DNA of 64,000 nucleotides from Pedobacter sp. ISL-64 (GCF_018613605.1 NZ_JAGGPU010000002.1:62001-126000); one strand, 5' to 3'. Positions 8,915 through 20,279 are shown, counted from the first letter of the stretch. The notes: generated from the letters alone by a model not told the origin. Program-made: numbers and translations.

Positions 8915-9775
8915 ATGCGAAAATTATTTCTGTGCCTGACGGTCATCATGCTGACCGCCATGCAAAACTATGCCCAAAATCTTCCGTCTGCAAGCGGTTT
9001 GGTAAGGTCCGAACTTCCCGTTGTATACCTTCCCGAAAATGTTTCGGTTCATTTTATATCGCCGGAGCCTATTCAGTATGTAGACATATCTTCTTCAAAC
9101 GTCGCCGGGGATCTTCCCATCAAAAACGTCCTGCGCATTAAACACCGCCTCGACACCTTAAAAGCAGGTGCTGTTAATGAACCTGATGCCATAGTGACAA
9201 TTGTTGGTGAGAAATTTATCGCCCAGTACCGGATCGTATTTAGCTGCGGACCTGACGCCGGTTCTGTTCTTACCAATATTGAGATCATTCCGGCACATAC
9301 CCGTCCCCTGGACTTCCCTGGCATCGGCCTCTCGCAGACCCAGCTTCGGGCTTATTCCCTTAAACTACTAGGCGAAAAACCTGCAGGGAATCTTCCCCAT
9401 GACCGGTCATATGGCATCAAAAGCAAACTAAACCATATTTACACGCTGGGGGACTATATCTTTTTAGACCTCAGCTTTAAAAATGAAACCAATCTGAAAT
9501 ATGATATTGATGAGCTGCGCTTTAAGATCGAAGATAAAAAGATCACCAAGGCCACAACTGTGCAGATGATAGAGATCAAACCGGACTTTGTACTGTTTGA
9601 GACTTCCTTTTTTAAGCGTCAGTACCGGAATATTTTCGTGTTCAAAAAATTCACCTTCCCCGGCAACAAAATGCTGGTGGTCGAACTTAGTGAGAAACAG
9701 CTTTCCGGCCGCAGCGCAGGTCTTGAGATATCTTATAAGGATATTTTAGAAGCAGACATTATTCCCTCCCTGTAA
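8915..9775 (+). CDS. traN: Conjugative transposon protein TraN (VirB9-like, DUF4138)
   Basis: A 286-aa periplasmic protein with a signal peptide (cleavage near ...QNYAQN). The DUF4138/TraN pattern is recognisable: an N-terminal beta domain ('VYLPENVSVHFISPEPIQYVDIS') and a C-terminal beta domain with 'NHIYTLGDYIFLDLSFKN' and 'YDIDELRFKIEDKK'. It is the predicted VirB9-like subunit of the outer-membrane core complex and starts two bases after traM. The gene looks intact and has the usual family length. Confidence 0.9.
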   Translation: MRKLFLCLTVIMLTAMQNYAQNLPSASGLVRSELPVVYLPENVSVHFISPEPIQYVDISSSNVAGDLPIKNVLRIKHRLDTLKAGAVNEPDAIVTIVGEKFIAQYRIVFSCGPDAGSVLTNIEIIPAHTRPLDFPGIGLSQTQLRAYSLKLLGEKPAGNLPHDRSYGIKSKLNHIYTLGDYIFLDLSFKNETNLKYDIDELRFKIEDKKITKATTVQMIEIKPDFVLFETSFFKRQYRNIFVFKKFTFPGNKMLVVELSEKQLSGRSAGLEISYKDILEADIIPSL

Positions 9776-9811
9776 GCCAGGTTGCTATCATTCCACCTTA
9801 AATTTTATGTT

Positions 9812-10198
9812 ATGGAGAATTTGCGTTACAAGCTCCATCGCCGGTTAATGCACCTTGATGTAGCCTTATATATCCGTTTACAGGATGAAGGCCGGCTGGA
9901 CCGTTTTTTTGAAAGTTTCCTGGTAGTTCCCGATCCAGAGGCAGCTTTAAGCGAAAGGTTTTCCACCACTCGCTATGATTACATCGCAGAGATACTGGAA
10001 GAAGATTTCTTAGAAACCTACCTGGCCTATAGCGCTGCCGGTATCCTGCGGTATGAACTCATCAATATGACCACCGCCTGCGCAGAGGATTTTGAATACT
10101 ACCGCTTCCCTGAAAATACCGATGACCGGATGATGCGGTATGCCATCACCGGAACCATCGATGAATACCTGAAAGGAGGATCTGAAGATGGCATTTAA
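9812..10198 (+). CDS. DUF1896-like protein preceding the methylase/helicase
   Basis: A 128-aa soluble acidic protein. Its size, the C-terminal '[12 protein letters not shown]' and its position immediately upstream of a giant DNA methylase/helicase resemble DUF1896 proteins of Bacteroidetes mobile elements, whose biochemical role I do not know. Start 9812 (ATG) was chosen; an in-frame TTG at 9782 would add ten hydrophobic residues without a ribosome site. It overlaps the next gene by 11 nt and contains that gene's ribosome-binding site, so expression is likely coupled. Confidence 0.6.
   Translation: MENLRYKLHRRLMHLDVALYIRLQDEGRLDRFFESFLVVPDPEAALSERFSTTRYDYIAEILEEDFLETYLAYSAAGILRYELINMTTACAEDFEYYRFPENTDDRMMRYAITGTIDEYLKGGSEDGI
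10172..10180 (+). promoter_or_regulatory. Strong ribosome-binding site of the methylase/helicase gene
   Basis: The run AAAGGAGGA ends seven bases before the ATG at 10188. It is one of the few clear Shine-Dalgarno sequences here (most Bacteroidetes starts lack one), so it fixes the start of the long gene. It lies inside the coding region of the upstream gene. Confidence 0.75.
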
Positions 10199-13100
10199 TC
10201 TTGCTCGAAGACTCTCGGGAAATATCGGGGCGATCCGCATTGCCCTGGACTGGGACGGGCAGCGAAAGGTGTCACCGGAAGAGTTACAGGCCCTGCAGAA
10301 CTATGCGGGCTTTGGCGGGCTGAAGGCGGTCTATTACCCGGCGGGCGAACGGGAGGAATGGGTAAAGATGAATGCTTCACAGGCCGACCTCCGGCTGTAC
10401 CCGCTGGTAATGGAACTGCACCAGGTGCTAAAGGACCGCCTAAGCAGTTACCAATATAAGCGGGCGGTAGACAGCCTGCGCGAAAGCACCATGACCGCCT
10501 ATTATACGCCAGATATCATTCCCAAAGCTTTATATACGGCGCTGGCCGAAAACAAGCTGCTGCCAAAGCATCTCTATGAGCCGAGCGCGGGTGCCGGTGT
10601 TTTTATTACCGAAGCCGCCCGCATGCTGCCCGAGCTGGCTACCGTAACAGCTGTTGAAAAGGATTTTCTGACCGCCAAAATACTGGCGGCTATCACCAGT
10701 GCGCTGCCCGTGCCGGTCACCGTGCGGGATATTGGCCTGGAGGAAACCCCGGCTACCGAAAAAGGTCGCTCGGATCTGGTCGTCAGCAATATCCCTTTTG
10801 GGAATCTATCGGTATTCGACCCCGCCTTCCCCGATAACAGCATCTCGGGCCGTATCCATAATTACTTTTTCGCCAAGGGGCTCGACAAACTGGGCCACGG
10901 CGGACTCATGGCTTACCTGACCACCGATACGTTTCTGAACACACCGGCCAATGACCTGGCGCGAAAATATTTATTTACGCAGGCTGATTTTGTTAGCCTT
11001 TTGGTACTGCCGGATAACCTGATGAAGGACAGTTCAAATGTCGAGGTGCCCACGCACTTGCTGCTGGTACAGAAGAACGATCATAAAGACACCTTCAGCG
11101 AGGACGAGGAACAGCTGTTGCAAACCGTTGAGCAGTCGAATGAACAAGGGGCTTACCCGATCAACGCCTATGTCCAGCGGCACCCTGAGCTCATTATGGC
11201 GGATGAGATCATCGAGGGAACCAACCAGTACGGAAAACCCTCACGGGTAATCTGGCACAATGGGGAACTGGCTGACCTTGCCCCGGCAATCACCGAAAAG
11301 CTGGCCGATGACCTGTCCGCCCGCTTTGACAGGGAACGTTTTGAAACCCTGCAAAAGCAACTGGCCTTTGAAAAAGGGGAATTGCAGACCAGGGCCGAAT
11401 CGGTGAAAACCGGTAGCGCCCGGACTTTTACTTTTTTAGATGTGCCGGTAGCGGCACCGGCCATATCAACAGTGCAGCTGGGACTCTTCGACCAGGCGCC
11501 ACCGGAACAGACGGGTAAAGCGCAGGCGTATTTATCGGACCTGGATAAAGCCTCGGTGATATACCAAACCGCGCGCATCATCAGTACCATCCGCACGATG
11601 GAGCGGCCCGTCCATGACAGCATCGTGCTGCTAACGGCCAGGAACAAAGCGGCGAACCGTTACCTCTATAAATTCTACAGCAATGTAGCCGAGGTAAAAG
11701 TATCGGCAAAATGGCTAACGGGAAACGTTCTGACCGAAGAGCTGAAAGCCCTGTCGGCAAAGCTCAAATACTTCGGCCACGATTACTCTTACCAGGGCGA
11801 TAAAAGTTTGGAACCAGCTTTTGGTTTCCAGCCCGAACGGCCCAAAGGCTTTATCGCACTACGGCCTTTTTATGTTAAGGACACGCTCGTCGTTCATGGC
11901 GATAAGGTCGGCCTGATCGCTGCGCCCGTGGATGGTGAAGCTCCGTTTTTCGCTTTCGAGCAACAGGGCGACCAGGCTTTTTATAAAAGCTACTGCCGGG
12001 TGCGGGATGCCTATTTTGCGTTGTTTGAAAAGGAATCAGCAACCCTTAGCGAGCAACCGGCCATGCGCGGTGAGCTGAACGCTGAATACCAGGGATTTAC
12101 CGAAACCTATGGCGAACTCAATAAGACCTTTAACCGCTCAAGGATATTAAATGATCCTGCTTTTGGCTTTGTGATCCTGTCCTCCCTCGAAAAACGGGAG
12201 CAAGAACGCTTTGTACGCTCGGATATTTTCACCGGACCGGTCTTCGCCAGGCAGCAGGCGCTGAAAACCGACGATCCGGCCGAGGCGCTGGCGCGCTGCC
12301 TGAACGATATGGGCAAGGTGGACCTGGCCTATATCGGCACAGCCACGGGTATGTCCGAAGAAGAAGTTATCCTGGGACTGGAAAAACATATCCTGCTAAA
12401 CCCGGCTAATCTGGAATGGGAAACCACCGACCGCTACCTTTCGGGCAATGTCGTAGATAAACTGGCCGAAGCAGAAGCCGCTGCAAAGAACAAGCCCGAT
12501 CATTTGCAGATCGCGCGCAGCCTGTCCGCTATCCAAAGGGCCCAGCCGGAAACTGTACCTTTTGAGCTGCTGGACTTCAACCTGGGTGAACGCTGGATCC
12601 CGGCGAACTACTATACCAGGTTTGCCACAGTGCTGTTTGGGCTGAATACACAGGTGGAATATTTTACCTCGATGGACACCTTTAAGGTCAGCTACAGCGG
12701 CGGCAACGCCGTGACCGATGGGGAGTTTTCCGTAACGCCCAAGGGCAGCCACCGGATGAAAGGACATACCCTGCTGGAACATGCACTGGAAAATACCACG
12801 CCATTCTTTACCTATAAGGTCACCCGGGACGGCCAAGAGGTCAGGGTGCCCGATAATGAAGCAACCCAACTCGCGCACCAAAAGATCGAAACGATCCGCG
12901 AACGGTTTATCTCCTGGCTTAGGGAACTGCCGGCCGAGGAAAAGTCGTTTTTGGAAAAGCGCTACAACTCTACCTTTAACTGTTATGTATTGCGCGAATA
13001 CGACGGCAGCCATTTGAGCTTCCCCGGTCTTGACCTGAAGGCATTGGGCATCAAGGATCTTTATAGCTCTCAAAAAGATGCCGCCTGGCGTATCATGCAG

Positions 13101-15734
13101 AACCGCGGGGCGCTGATCGACCATGAGGTCGGGCTGGGCAAAACGCTCACCATGATCGCAAGCGCGATGGAAATGAAGCGCTTGGGTATTGTATTTAAAC
13201 CCGCCATTTTAGCGCTGAAAGCGAACATCCTCCAGATCGCGGATACCTTCCGCAAGGCTTATCCACATGCGCGCCTGCTGGCACCGGGTGAGAACGATTT
13301 TGCGCCGGCTAAACGCCAGCAGCTTTTTCACCAGATCAAGAACAACCATTGGGACTGTATTCTCTTGACGCATGAACAGTTTGGCAAGATCCCGCAGTCG
13401 CCGGAGATCCAAAAACAGATCCTGGAGATCGAACTGGATAACGTCGAGCGCGACCTGGAGACTGCCCAGGAGCTGGGCGGCGAGATCAGCCGCAAGATCC
13501 TCAAGGGCTTGCAGGTCCGCAAGAATAATCTTGCCGATAACCTGGAACGAGCGGTATACCTGATCGACAACAGACAGGACGCAGGTGTCAGTTTCCAGGA
13601 TATGGGCATCGATCATTTGTTCGTGGACGAGTCACATAAGTTTAAGAACCTGACCTTCACCACCAGGCACAACCGGGTGGCGGGACTTGGCAACCCGCAG
13701 GGCAGCCAGCGTGCGCTTAACATGCTCTTTGCGGTCAGAAGCCTGCAACAGAAATTTGACAGCGACCTCTGCGTGACCTTTTTGAGCGGTACGCCGATCT
13801 CTAACAGTTTAACCGAAATGTACCTGATCTTCAAATACCTGCGACCACGGGAACTGGAACGCCAGCGCATCGAGAACTTTGACGGCTGGGCGGCGGTGTA
13901 CGCCCGCAAGACAGTCGACTTTGAGTTTTCGGTCACCAACGAGATCATCCAGAAGGAACGCTTCCGGCATTTCATCAAGGTACCCGAACTCGCGCTTTTT
14001 TATAATGAGGTCACCGATTACAAGACAGCTGAACAGATCAATCTGGATAAGCCTGGCCTGGATGAGCATTTGGTGAACATTTACCCGACACCTGAGCAAC
14101 AGGACTTTATCCAGCGGCTGATGGCCTTTGCCAAGACCGGGGACGCCACGCTGATCGGACGGGAGCCCCTTACCCAGGAGGAAGACAATGCGCGGATGCT
14201 CATCGCTACCAATTATGCAAAGAAAATGTCGGCGGATATGCGCCTTATTGATGATGAGAAGTACAGCGACCACCCGGATAATAAAGTCAACGTCTGCGCC
14301 CGCAAAGTAGCCGAACTTTATGAACTCAGCAAAGAGCATCGTGGTACCCAGCTCGTATTCTGCGATATCGGTACGCCTAAGGACGACGCCTTTAATATCT
14401 ATGATACATTGAAGGACAAACTGGTAAGGGACTTTAGTATCCCGGCAAACCACATTTCCTTTATCCATGATTGGTCCGAGAAAAAGCGGCCCGAAATGTT
14501 CCGTCTGATGAACGAGGGCTACCTGCGCGTGATGCTCGGCAGCACCGAAAAACTGGGGACTGGCACCAATGTCCAGATGCGCGTGGTCGCTATGCACCAC
14601 CTGGACACTCCCTGGCGGCCGAGCGACCTCGACCAGCGCAACGGCAGGGGTTCGCGCCAGGGTAACTGGCTCGCTAAGGCACACTTTGACAATAAGGTAT
14701 TGAACTTTATTTATGCTGTCGAGCAATCGCTGGATACCTATAAGTTCAACCTGCTCAAAAACAAACAGACCTTTATCAGCCAGATGAAGAACAGTCAGTT
14801 ATCGGTCCGTTCACTTGATGAGGGGGCGATGGATGAACAGGGCGGCATGAATTTCTCGGAATACATTGCCATTCTTTCCGGCGATACCTCCCTGCTTGAT
14901 AAAACACGCATCGATAAAAAGGTGGCTGTGTTGGAAGGCGCACGGTCCGCGCATTACAAGGAGGTCTCGCGGGCACGGATCCGGCTGGAAAACCTCGACA
15001 AAGAAAAGGAGAAAACACAGGGGACCCTCGATAAGCTAACCCTGGATGAGACCGCTTATAAAAAAGCGCTGACCTATGATGACCAGGGCGCCAAACACAA
15101 CCCGATCCTGGTAACCGGCCTGAATACCGCCGACCCCGAAGAGATCGGCAGGCACATCATCGACCTTTATCAAAACTGGGCGCCCGGTAAAGGAGAGCCG
15201 GAAGAAAAGCAGATCGGCACGCTTTACGGTTTTGAACTCTACATACGCCAGCAGCGCGAGGGGGTCGAGCGTGACGGACTGATGCACTACAATTACCACA
15301 ATAACCTGTATGCCGAAAGCCCCTTATCCGGAATTAAGTATCTCTACAACAGTGGCCACCCGAATACGGACAACGCCAAGCTGGCGGCCCGTTATTTTAT
15401 CAGTGCCATTGACCGGGTGGTACAGCTGCACGAAAAGTACGGGAAGGAACTCGATACCTATAACAAAGAGGTGCCAGTGCTGCGGGGCATCATGGAGAAA
15501 TCCTTTGGAAAAGACGCCGAACTCGCACAGCTGAAAGCGGAGCTTTCATTGCTGGAAAAAAAGATTTCCGAAAATATCAGGGACAGCCAGGCGAATGCGC
15601 TGGTGGAAGCTGACCCGGATCAGCTAACTGAAAGCCTCGAAGCAGCTGAATTCCAGGATGATGCGCATATCGTTTCATTGGATACCCAGTCAGAAGAAGG
15701 ATACATTAAACAGGTTTCCGGATTTAGCAGGTAG
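10188..15734 (+). CDS. Giant N6-DNA-methylase / SNF2-type helicase fusion
   Basis: An 1848-aa protein combining a DNA methyltransferase-like N-terminus with a superfamily 2 helicase. The SAM-binding motif 'EPSAGAGVF' lies at about residues 131-139. The catalytic-site position reads 'NIPFGNL' (about 201-207) instead of canonical NPPY/F. Helicase motif I 'DHEVGLGKT' is at about 978-986, motif II 'VDESHKF' at about 1146, motif III 'LSGTPISNS' at about 1199, and motifs V-VI 'GTGTNVQ' and '[11 protein letters not shown]' at about 1457-1490. The C-terminus is charged and coiled-coil-like. Such proteins are common beside tra genes in Bacteroidetes elements. Protection or unwinding of transferred DNA is plausible but unproven. 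Confidence 0.88.
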   Translation: MAFNLARRLSGNIGAIRIALDWDGQRKVSPEELQALQNYAGFGGLKAVYYPAGEREEWVKMNASQADLRLYPLVMELHQVLKDRLSSYQYKRAVDSLRESTMTAYYTPDIIPKALYTALAENKLLPKHLYEPSAGAGVFITEAARMLPELATVTAVEKDFLTAKILAAITSALPVPVTVRDIGLEETPATEKGRSDLVVSNIPFGNLSVFDPAFPDNSISGRIHNYFFAKGLDKLGHGGLMAYLTTDTFLNTPANDLARKYLFTQADFVSLLVLPDNLMKDSSNVEVPTHLLLVQKNDHKDTFSEDEEQLLQTVEQSNEQGAYPINAYVQRHPELIMADEIIEGTNQYGKPSRVIWHNGELADLAPAITEKLADDLSARFDRERFETLQKQLAFEKGELQTRAESVKTGSARTFTFLDVPVAAPAISTVQLGLFDQAPPEQTGKAQAYLSDLDKASVIYQTARIISTIRTMERPVHDSIVLLTARNKAANRYLYKFYSNVAEVKVSAKWLTGNVLTEELKALSAKLKYFGHDYSYQGDKSLEPAFGFQPERPKGFIALRPFYVKDTLVVHGDKVGLIAAPVDGEAPFFAFEQQGDQAFYKSYCRVRDAYFALFEKESATLSEQPAMRGELNAEYQGFTETYGELNKTFNRSRILNDPAFGFVILSSLEKREQERFVRSDIFTGPVFARQQALKTDDPAEALARCLNDMGKVDLAYIGTATGMSEEEVILGLEKHILLNPANLEWETTDRYLSGNVVDKLAEAEAAAKNKPDHLQIARSLSAIQRAQPETVPFELLDFNLGERWIPANYYTRFATVLFGLNTQVEYFTSMDTFKVSYSGGNAVTDGEFSVTPKGSHRMKGHTLLEHALENTTPFFTYKVTRDGQEVRVPDNEATQLAHQKIETIRERFISWLRELPAEEKSFLEKRYNSTFNCYVLREYDGSHLSFPGLDLKALGIKDLYSSQKDAAWRIMQNRGALIDHEVGLGKTLTMIASAMEMKRLGIVFKPAILALKANILQIADTFRKAYPHARLLAPGENDFAPAKRQQLFHQIKNNHWDCILLTHEQFGKIPQSPEIQKQILEIELDNVERDLETAQELGGEISRKILKGLQVRKNNLADNLERAVYLIDNRQDAGVSFQDMGIDHLFVDESHKFKNLTFTTRHNRVAGLGNPQGSQRALNMLFAVRSLQQKFDSDLCVTFLSGTPISNSLTEMYLIFKYLRPRELERQRIENFDGWAAVYARKTVDFEFSVTNEIIQKERFRHFIKVPELALFYNEVTDYKTAEQINLDKPGLDEHLVNIYPTPEQQDFIQRLMAFAKTGDATLIGREPLTQEEDNARMLIATNYAKKMSADMRLIDDEKYSDHPDNKVNVCARKVAELYELSKEHRGTQLVFCDIGTPKDDAFNIYDTLKDKLVRDFSIPANHISFIHDWSEKKRPEMFRLMNEGYLRVMLGSTEKLGTGTNVQMRVVAMHHLDTPWRPSDLDQRNGRGSRQGNWLAKAHFDNKVLNFIYAVEQSLDTYKFNLLKNKQTFISQMKNSQLSVRSLDEGAMDEQGGMNFSEYIAILSGDTSLLDKTRIDKKVAVLEGARSAHYKEVSRARIRLENLDKEKEKTQGTLDKLTLDETAYKKALTYDDQGAKHNPILVTGLNTADPEEIGRHIIDLYQNWAPGKGEPEEKQIGTLYGFELYIRQQREGVERDGLMHYNYHNNLYAESPLSGIKYLYNSGHPNTDNAKLAARYFISAIDRVVQLHEKYGKELDTYNKEVPVLRGIMEKSFGKDAELAQLKAELSLLEKKISENIRDSQANALVEADPDQLTESLEAAEFQDDAHIVSLDTQSEEGYIKQVSGFSR

Positions 15735-15811
15735 CCCTGGCAGCATCCCCTTTCATCAACAGCGATAAAGGAAATAACTTCTTCCTGCTTGTCGCTTAAA
15801 ATTAATTACTT

Positions 15812-17833
15812 ATGGAAGAAACGCGTGAACAGCAGAAGCTGCATGGGTTCATGCAGGGTGCCATTTATGTCATGGTCGCCCTGGAAGCGGCCGTTTTTAT
15901 TTATATCCGTGCGCCTATATGGGGAATATTTGCCCATGCGCTTGCCAAGGTCAGCCTGATTCCGATCTTCGGGAACCTGGTCTACAGCAAACTGGCCACT
16001 TTATGCCTGATCTGCCTGGTAAGTATCGGAACGCTGGCCAAAAAGAAACAGGATCTTGACCCAAAAAACCATATTGTTTACCCTTTATCCCTGGGACTGC
16101 TGCTTTTCTTTGGCAGTCTCTGGTTTTATGCCCGCCCTTCGGCACTTGTTTTTCCCTACACCAGCTGGTTCAACCTGGCCTACCTGATCACTTCTTTTAC
16201 CGGTGCTTTACTGACCAGTATTGCCATGGATAATATCTCTAAGATCATCCGCTCGGGTTTGGGCAAGGACATCTGGAACGTGGAAGGGGAAAGTTTTATG
16301 CAGCCGGTTAAGCGCATCGATACACCTTACTCTGTGAATATCCCGATGCAGTTTTATTATAAAGGAAAGGTCAGGGATGGTTGGATAAATGTATGCAATC
16401 CCATGCGCGCAACGATTCTGATCGGGACCCCGGGCAGCGGTAAGAGTTTCGGGATCGTAAATCCTTTCATCAGGCAGCTAATCGGTCAAAAAGAATTTTG
16501 CGCCTGTGTCTATGATTACAAGTACCCTGATCTGGGAAAGATCGCCTACTACCATTACCTGCTGGCTAAGCAGCAAGGAAGGTGTAAGGGCTACCGCTTC
16601 CATGTCATTAACCTTAACCAGGTAGAACAAAGCAGGCGTATCAATCCCTGGCGCAGTGATTACATCACTACGCTCGCCGAAGCCTCGGAAAGCGCGGAAG
16701 GTTTGGTAGAAGCGCTCAAAAAAGGGGATAAATCCGGTGGAAGCGACCAGTTCTTTACGCAATCGGCTATTAACTTCCTTGCGGCCTGTATTTACTTTTT
16801 TAGCCAATACCAGGGTGGTAAGTATTCCAGCCTGCCGCATGTCCTTTCATTTCTGAACCGCAGTTATGAGGAAATCTTCAAAACGCTTTTTTCTGAGCCG
16901 GAGCTGGTATCCCTGCTGTCGCCCTTTAAAAGCGCTTTTATGGCCAAAGCCTTCGACCAGCTAGAGGGCCAGGTGGGTACGCTGAAAATATTCATCAGCC
17001 GACTGGCCACCAAAGAAACCTATTGGGTTTTTTCAGGGGATGATTTTAACCTGAAGATTTCAGATCACAAGGCCCCTGGTATTGTTGTGCTGGCCAACGA
17101 CCCTAATACCCAAAACATCAATTCGGCCTGCTACTCGGTAGTACTGAACCGGCTCACCAAGCTGATTAACAGTAAGGGTAATTTGCCTTCGGCATTGATC
17201 ATAGACGAGGTGCCTACCTTATATATACATAAGGTGGAAAACCTGATTGCCGTAGCACGGTCAAATAAGCTAAGCATTCTTTTGGGGCTGCAGGAGCTGC
17301 CCCAGTTCCAGCAGCAGTATGGAAAGGATACGGCCGCCACAATCACGGCGGTGACCGGCAATGTGCTCGCAGGTTCGGTCCGCAATAAAGAAACCCTGGA
17401 CTGGCTGGAGAAACTGTTCGGAAAAAATAAACAGATCGGCGAAGGACTTTCCATAGACCGAAATAAAACGTCCACTTCCCTTAACGAAAAGCTGGAATCC
17501 CTGATTCCGGCAGGTAAGATCGCCTCGCTCAATACAGGGGAAATGGTAGGCCTGATCGCCTCGGACGTCAAGGAGACCTACACCGGTAAGTTTGAAACTT
17601 CTGCAATTAACTGTAAAGTCAACCTTGACCGCAGGGAGCTGGAGACCGAGGAAGCCGGTTACAGGAACCTGCCTGTATTTTATGACTTCGGCGGGAAAAA
17701 GGATGAGGTACTGCGTCAGAACTTTCTCCGGATTAACCGGGAAGTAGAAAGTATCATCACACAATTTGTACCGCCTGCACCGGTTTCTCCTGCTATGCCT
17801 AAGGCATCCATGAAACCGGATGTCCCTCAATAA
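15812..17833 (+). CDS. Type IV coupling protein (VirD4/MobC-like ATPase)
   Basis: A 673-aa inner-membrane ATPase that would bring the relaxase-DNA complex to the secretion channel. The N-terminal ~140 residues carry four predicted membrane segments, like the YWFCY-type coupling proteins of Bacteroidetes. Walker A 'GTPGSGKSF' lies at about residue 206 and Walker B 'ALIIDEVPTLY' at about 461. A conserved 'SKLSILLGLQELPQ'-like segment follows near 490. Length and domain order are normal. A relaxase usually lies next to this gene, but none is found here. Confidence 0.9.
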   Translation: MEETREQQKLHGFMQGAIYVMVALEAAVFIYIRAPIWGIFAHALAKVSLIPIFGNLVYSKLATLCLICLVSIGTLAKKKQDLDPKNHIVYPLSLGLLLFFGSLWFYARPSALVFPYTSWFNLAYLITSFTGALLTSIAMDNISKIIRSGLGKDIWNVEGESFMQPVKRIDTPYSVNIPMQFYYKGKVRDGWINVCNPMRATILIGTPGSGKSFGIVNPFIRQLIGQKEFCACVYDYKYPDLGKIAYYHYLLAKQQGRCKGYRFHVINLNQVEQSRRINPWRSDYITTLAEASESAEGLVEALKKGDKSGGSDQFFTQSAINFLAACIYFFSQYQGGKYSSLPHVLSFLNRSYEEIFKTLFSEPELVSLLSPFKSAFMAKAFDQLEGQVGTLKIFISRLATKETYWVFSGDDFNLKISDHKAPGIVVLANDPNTQNINSACYSVVLNRLTKLINSKGNLPSALIIDEVPTLYIHKVENLIAVARSNKLSILLGLQELPQFQQQYGKDTAATITAVTGNVLAGSVRNKETLDWLEKLFGKNKQIGEGLSIDRNKTSTSLNEKLESLIPAGKIASLNTGEMVGLIASDVKETYTGKFETSAINCKVNLDRRELETEEAGYRNLPVFYDFGGKKDEVLRQNFLRINREVESIITQFVPPAPVSPAMPKASMKPDVPQ

Positions 17834-17863
17834 TAAATTTCATCAACATTAAATTGAACGATC

Positions 17864-18295
17864 ATGGATGAATTAACAGGCACCTATGTTTTGGTGCACC
17901 CGCAACTGCCATCAGATCCTGCAGCCAGGCAGGGACAGATCGGCATGATCACCTATGCCGATCTGGAAAAGGATGACGTGTACGTCAGCTTTGGCAAAGA
18001 CGGTCCGGCTCTGTATGCTGCCGACGCGCTAATGGTACTCAAAAAGCCAGGAGATATCTATACTCACCTGATGAATGAAGCTAAAAATCTGACAAAGGAC
18101 GACTATAAAACCCTTTTCCAGATCAACTTGCTGCAAAGTCAGGGTGATACAAAACAGATCAGGTCGGCTATGGAAATGGCCAGGGACAACTCTGCCGTCC
18201 GGGATTTCAGTATGACAACCCTCGATAAATTGGAGCTCCGCCAGGCAGAAAGCCGTGAAAAGGAAACATCGGTGTCCTTAGCGGTGGGCAGGTAA
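17864..18295 (+). CDS. Small soluble protein of the transfer region
   Basis: A 143-aa protein without signal peptide or membrane segment. The N-terminal half looks like a small beta domain ('GTYVLVHPQLP', 'GQIGMITYADLEKDDVYVSF'); the C-terminal half is helical. I do not recognise the family. It lies 30 bp after the coupling protein, and its TAA overlaps the start of the peptidase gene (TAATG), so it is co-translated with that gene. A regulatory or accessory role in transfer is inferred from context only. Confidence 0.65.
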   Translation: MDELTGTYVLVHPQLPSDPAARQGQIGMITYADLEKDDVYVSFGKDGPALYAADALMVLKKPGDIYTHLMNEAKNLTKDDYKTLFQINLLQSQGDTKQIRSAMEMARDNSAVRDFSMTTLDKLELRQAESREKETSVSLAVGR

Positions 18296-18846
18296 TGCGC
18301 CGGCTTTGGATAGTGCCGCTGCTGTGCCTGCTGGCTACATCTGCCGATGGGCAAGTAAGCTGGACAGGGGATCATATCAGTATGCCCTTGAGGCATATCG
18401 CACTTACCTCAACATTCGGTTACCGGAAACACCCTGTTACCGGACTGTGGAAATTTCATAGCGGGACAGACCTGGCCGCCCGCCGGGATACAGTCTATAG
18501 CATACTAGATGGTATAGTGATCCGCTCGGGTTACGATCCCTACATGGGTTTAGGGATAACGATCGGCCACGGCGCGGATATTCAAACGATTTATGGTCAC
18601 CTCTCCATGTTCTACGTAATGCCTGGCGATACAGTATCTGCCAGCCAGCCCATTGGACTAACAGGGAGCACAGGCATGGTGACCGGGGAGCATCTCCATT
18701 TTGCTGTCAGGTATGCCGGTCAGTATCTCCATCCGCTTCGGTTCCTGAAAGGACTATTTGAAAGACCACCGCCCAGAGCTAATGACAGCAGTGGTCGGAT
18801 ATCAAAAACCAGATTTTTAACAAAAACCAAGAACGATGATAAGTAA
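18295..18846 (+). CDS. M23-family metallopeptidase (peptidoglycan hydrolase)
   Basis: A 183-aa exported LytM/M23 endopeptidase with a signal peptide (cleavage near ...ADGQ). The zinc ligands are visible: H55 and D59 in 'HSGTD', H102 in 'YGHLS' and the H133-x-H135 pair in 'GEHLHF'. M23 enzymes cut peptide cross-links of the cell wall. Inside a conjugation operon the expected job is local wall opening so the mating channel can be assembled, a role other elements give to lytic transglycosylases. All catalytic residues are present. Confidence 0.88.
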   Translation: MRRLWIVPLLCLLATSADGQVSWTGDHISMPLRHIALTSTFGYRKHPVTGLWKFHSGTDLAARRDTVYSILDGIVIRSGYDPYMGLGITIGHGADIQTIYGHLSMFYVMPGDTVSASQPIGLTGSTGMVTGEHLHFAVRYAGQYLHPLRFLKGLFERPPPRANDSSGRISKTRFLTKTKNDDK

Positions 18847-19009
18847 ACATGCAACCGAGGTTTCCCTCACACGGAAACTACGTGAATTAATGGGTATGCA
18901 GGAAATTACCCTATCCGCCGAGGAGGCGGAATTGTATGGCGTATTGAGCGCTGACCTGCTGGAACCTGAATTTATGAACGAACAACAAGGAGAAAACGAT
19001 TATGAGTAA
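18836..19009 (+). CDS. 57-aa overlapping small protein
   Basis: A short open frame (MISKHATEVS... ending ...GENDYE) that overlaps the peptidase gene upstream by 11 nt and the ArdC-like gene downstream by 8 nt. This fits the tight overlapping style of the operon. The product is acidic, helical and without membrane segments. The ribosome site for the ArdC gene ('aaggaga') lies inside it. Overlap at both ends and an otherwise unexplained 155-bp gap support a real gene, but no homology can be claimed. Confidence 0.5.
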   Translation: MISKHATEVSLTRKLRELMGMQEITLSAEEAELYGVLSADLLEPEFMNEQQGENDYE

Positions 19010-20279
19010 GTTTAAAGCACTGCACGAACAGATTGCAGAAAAATTAATCAAAGAACTGGATGCCGGAACTTCCCCGTTTCAAAAACCCTGGTCGGATGAT
19101 CCCAGCGCCGCTTTTGTCACACCTGTTAATCCGACCACCGGTAAGAACTACCGCGGGTTAAATGCATTATGGTTAGCCATGCAGAACCATCAGGACCCGC
19201 GATGGATGACACTCAAACAAGCCTCATTCAATAAGTGGACCGTAGAAAAGGGTTCCAAAGCCACCCTGATCAACTTCGTAAAAACAACGGATATCCGGCC
19301 CATCCGGGGAGAAAACGGGGAAAAGGTCCTGGATGAAAACGGGAAGGCCAAAACACAATTAGTGGAACTGGATAAGCCGGTCATTACCCAGGCCTGGGTG
19401 TTCAACGGCGAGCAGATCAAAGGTATTCCCGAACTCAAACAGGTGCAGCAGGAAAAGCAGAAAGAGCAGCAATGGTCACCAATCGAGAGGGCAGATCATA
19501 TTGTACAATTAAGCAAAGCCGAAGTAAAACATGGCGGCAATGATGCCTTTTATAACCTGACCAAGGATTATATCCAGCTTCCAAAAAAAGAACAGTTTGA
19601 TTCTGCCGCAAAATATTATGCGACCCTGCTCCACGAGATCGGCCACTGGACCGGTAACAAGGAAAGGCTCAACAGGCCCATGAAGGGGAGCTTCGGGTCA
19701 GAGGATTATGCCAGGGAGGAACTAAGGGCGGAAATCGCTTCGCTGATGCTCGGCAGTGAGATCAATATCGGCCATAATTTCGGCCAGCATGCCGCTTATG
19801 TGGAAAGCTGGGTGCAGATCCTGACCAAAGACCCTTTTGAACTACACAAAGCCGCGGCAGACGCCCAGAAGATCTTTGATTATATGATGGATATTGAGCA
19901 GAAAAGAGAGCTCAAACAAAATCAAAATGTTGCCCCTAAATCCAATGATAATGCCCTCAACAAGGGTGACGTTATACCTTATAAAAATGCTGAATACAGG
20001 GTGCTGGCAATTCTGAAAGGCAAAACCGCCCAAATGGTAGAACTTACTACCGGTAATAAATTCAAGCTGGGACCAAAAGACGGCTTGTACGCATCCCTGG
20101 TGAACGCACGTAATAACCCTGTTGAAATGGAAAGGACTCCCGATAAGGAATTGGGAGCCGGAAAATCGGTGGAAAGACAAAATTCCCCTGAACAGGAAAA
20201 AACCGGGGAACATCAGGAGCAGCCCGGCCAGGAACTGGAAATGGAAGGGCAAAACGCTGCCAGACAACTTAAACGTTAA
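19002..20279 (+). CDS. ArdC-like antirestriction protein with zincin domain
   Basis: A 425-aa protein with the ArdC N-terminal ssDNA-binding domain (about residues 1-130, 'NYRGLNALWL', 'WMTLKQASFNKW', 'VEKGSKAT') followed by a zinc metallopeptidase domain with 'HEIGH' at residues 211-215 and 'EELRAEIASLMLG' as the third-ligand helix. ArdC proteins protect incoming single-stranded plasmid DNA and counter host restriction. From about residue 305 a poorly conserved tail includes a small 'KNAEYRVLAILKGK' domain and ends in a low-complexity Glu/Gln-rich stretch. It follows the DNA methylase/helicase and coupling protein, consistent with a role in the recipient. Confidence 0.88.
   Translation: MSKFKALHEQIAEKLIKELDAGTSPFQKPWSDDPSAAFVTPVNPTTGKNYRGLNALWLAMQNHQDPRWMTLKQASFNKWTVEKGSKATLINFVKTTDIRPIRGENGEKVLDENGKAKTQLVELDKPVITQAWVFNGEQIKGIPELKQVQQEKQKEQQWSPIERADHIVQLSKAEVKHGGNDAFYNLTKDYIQLPKKEQFDSAAKYYATLLHEIGHWTGNKERLNRPMKGSFGSEDYAREELRAEIASLMLGSEINIGHNFGQHAAYVESWVQILTKDPFELHKAAADAQKIFDYMMDIEQKRELKQNQNVAPKSNDNALNKGDVIPYKNAEYRVLAILKGKTAQMVELTTGNKFKLGPKDGLYASLVNARNNPVEMERTPDKELGAGKSVERQNSPEQEKTGEHQEQPGQELEMEGQNAARQLKR

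Noticed and set aside
13809..14726. Long minus-strand open frame of about 300 codons
   Set aside because: It lies wholly inside the methylase/helicase gene on the opposite strand, has no ribosome site, and its product reads as the complement of conserved helicase motifs.
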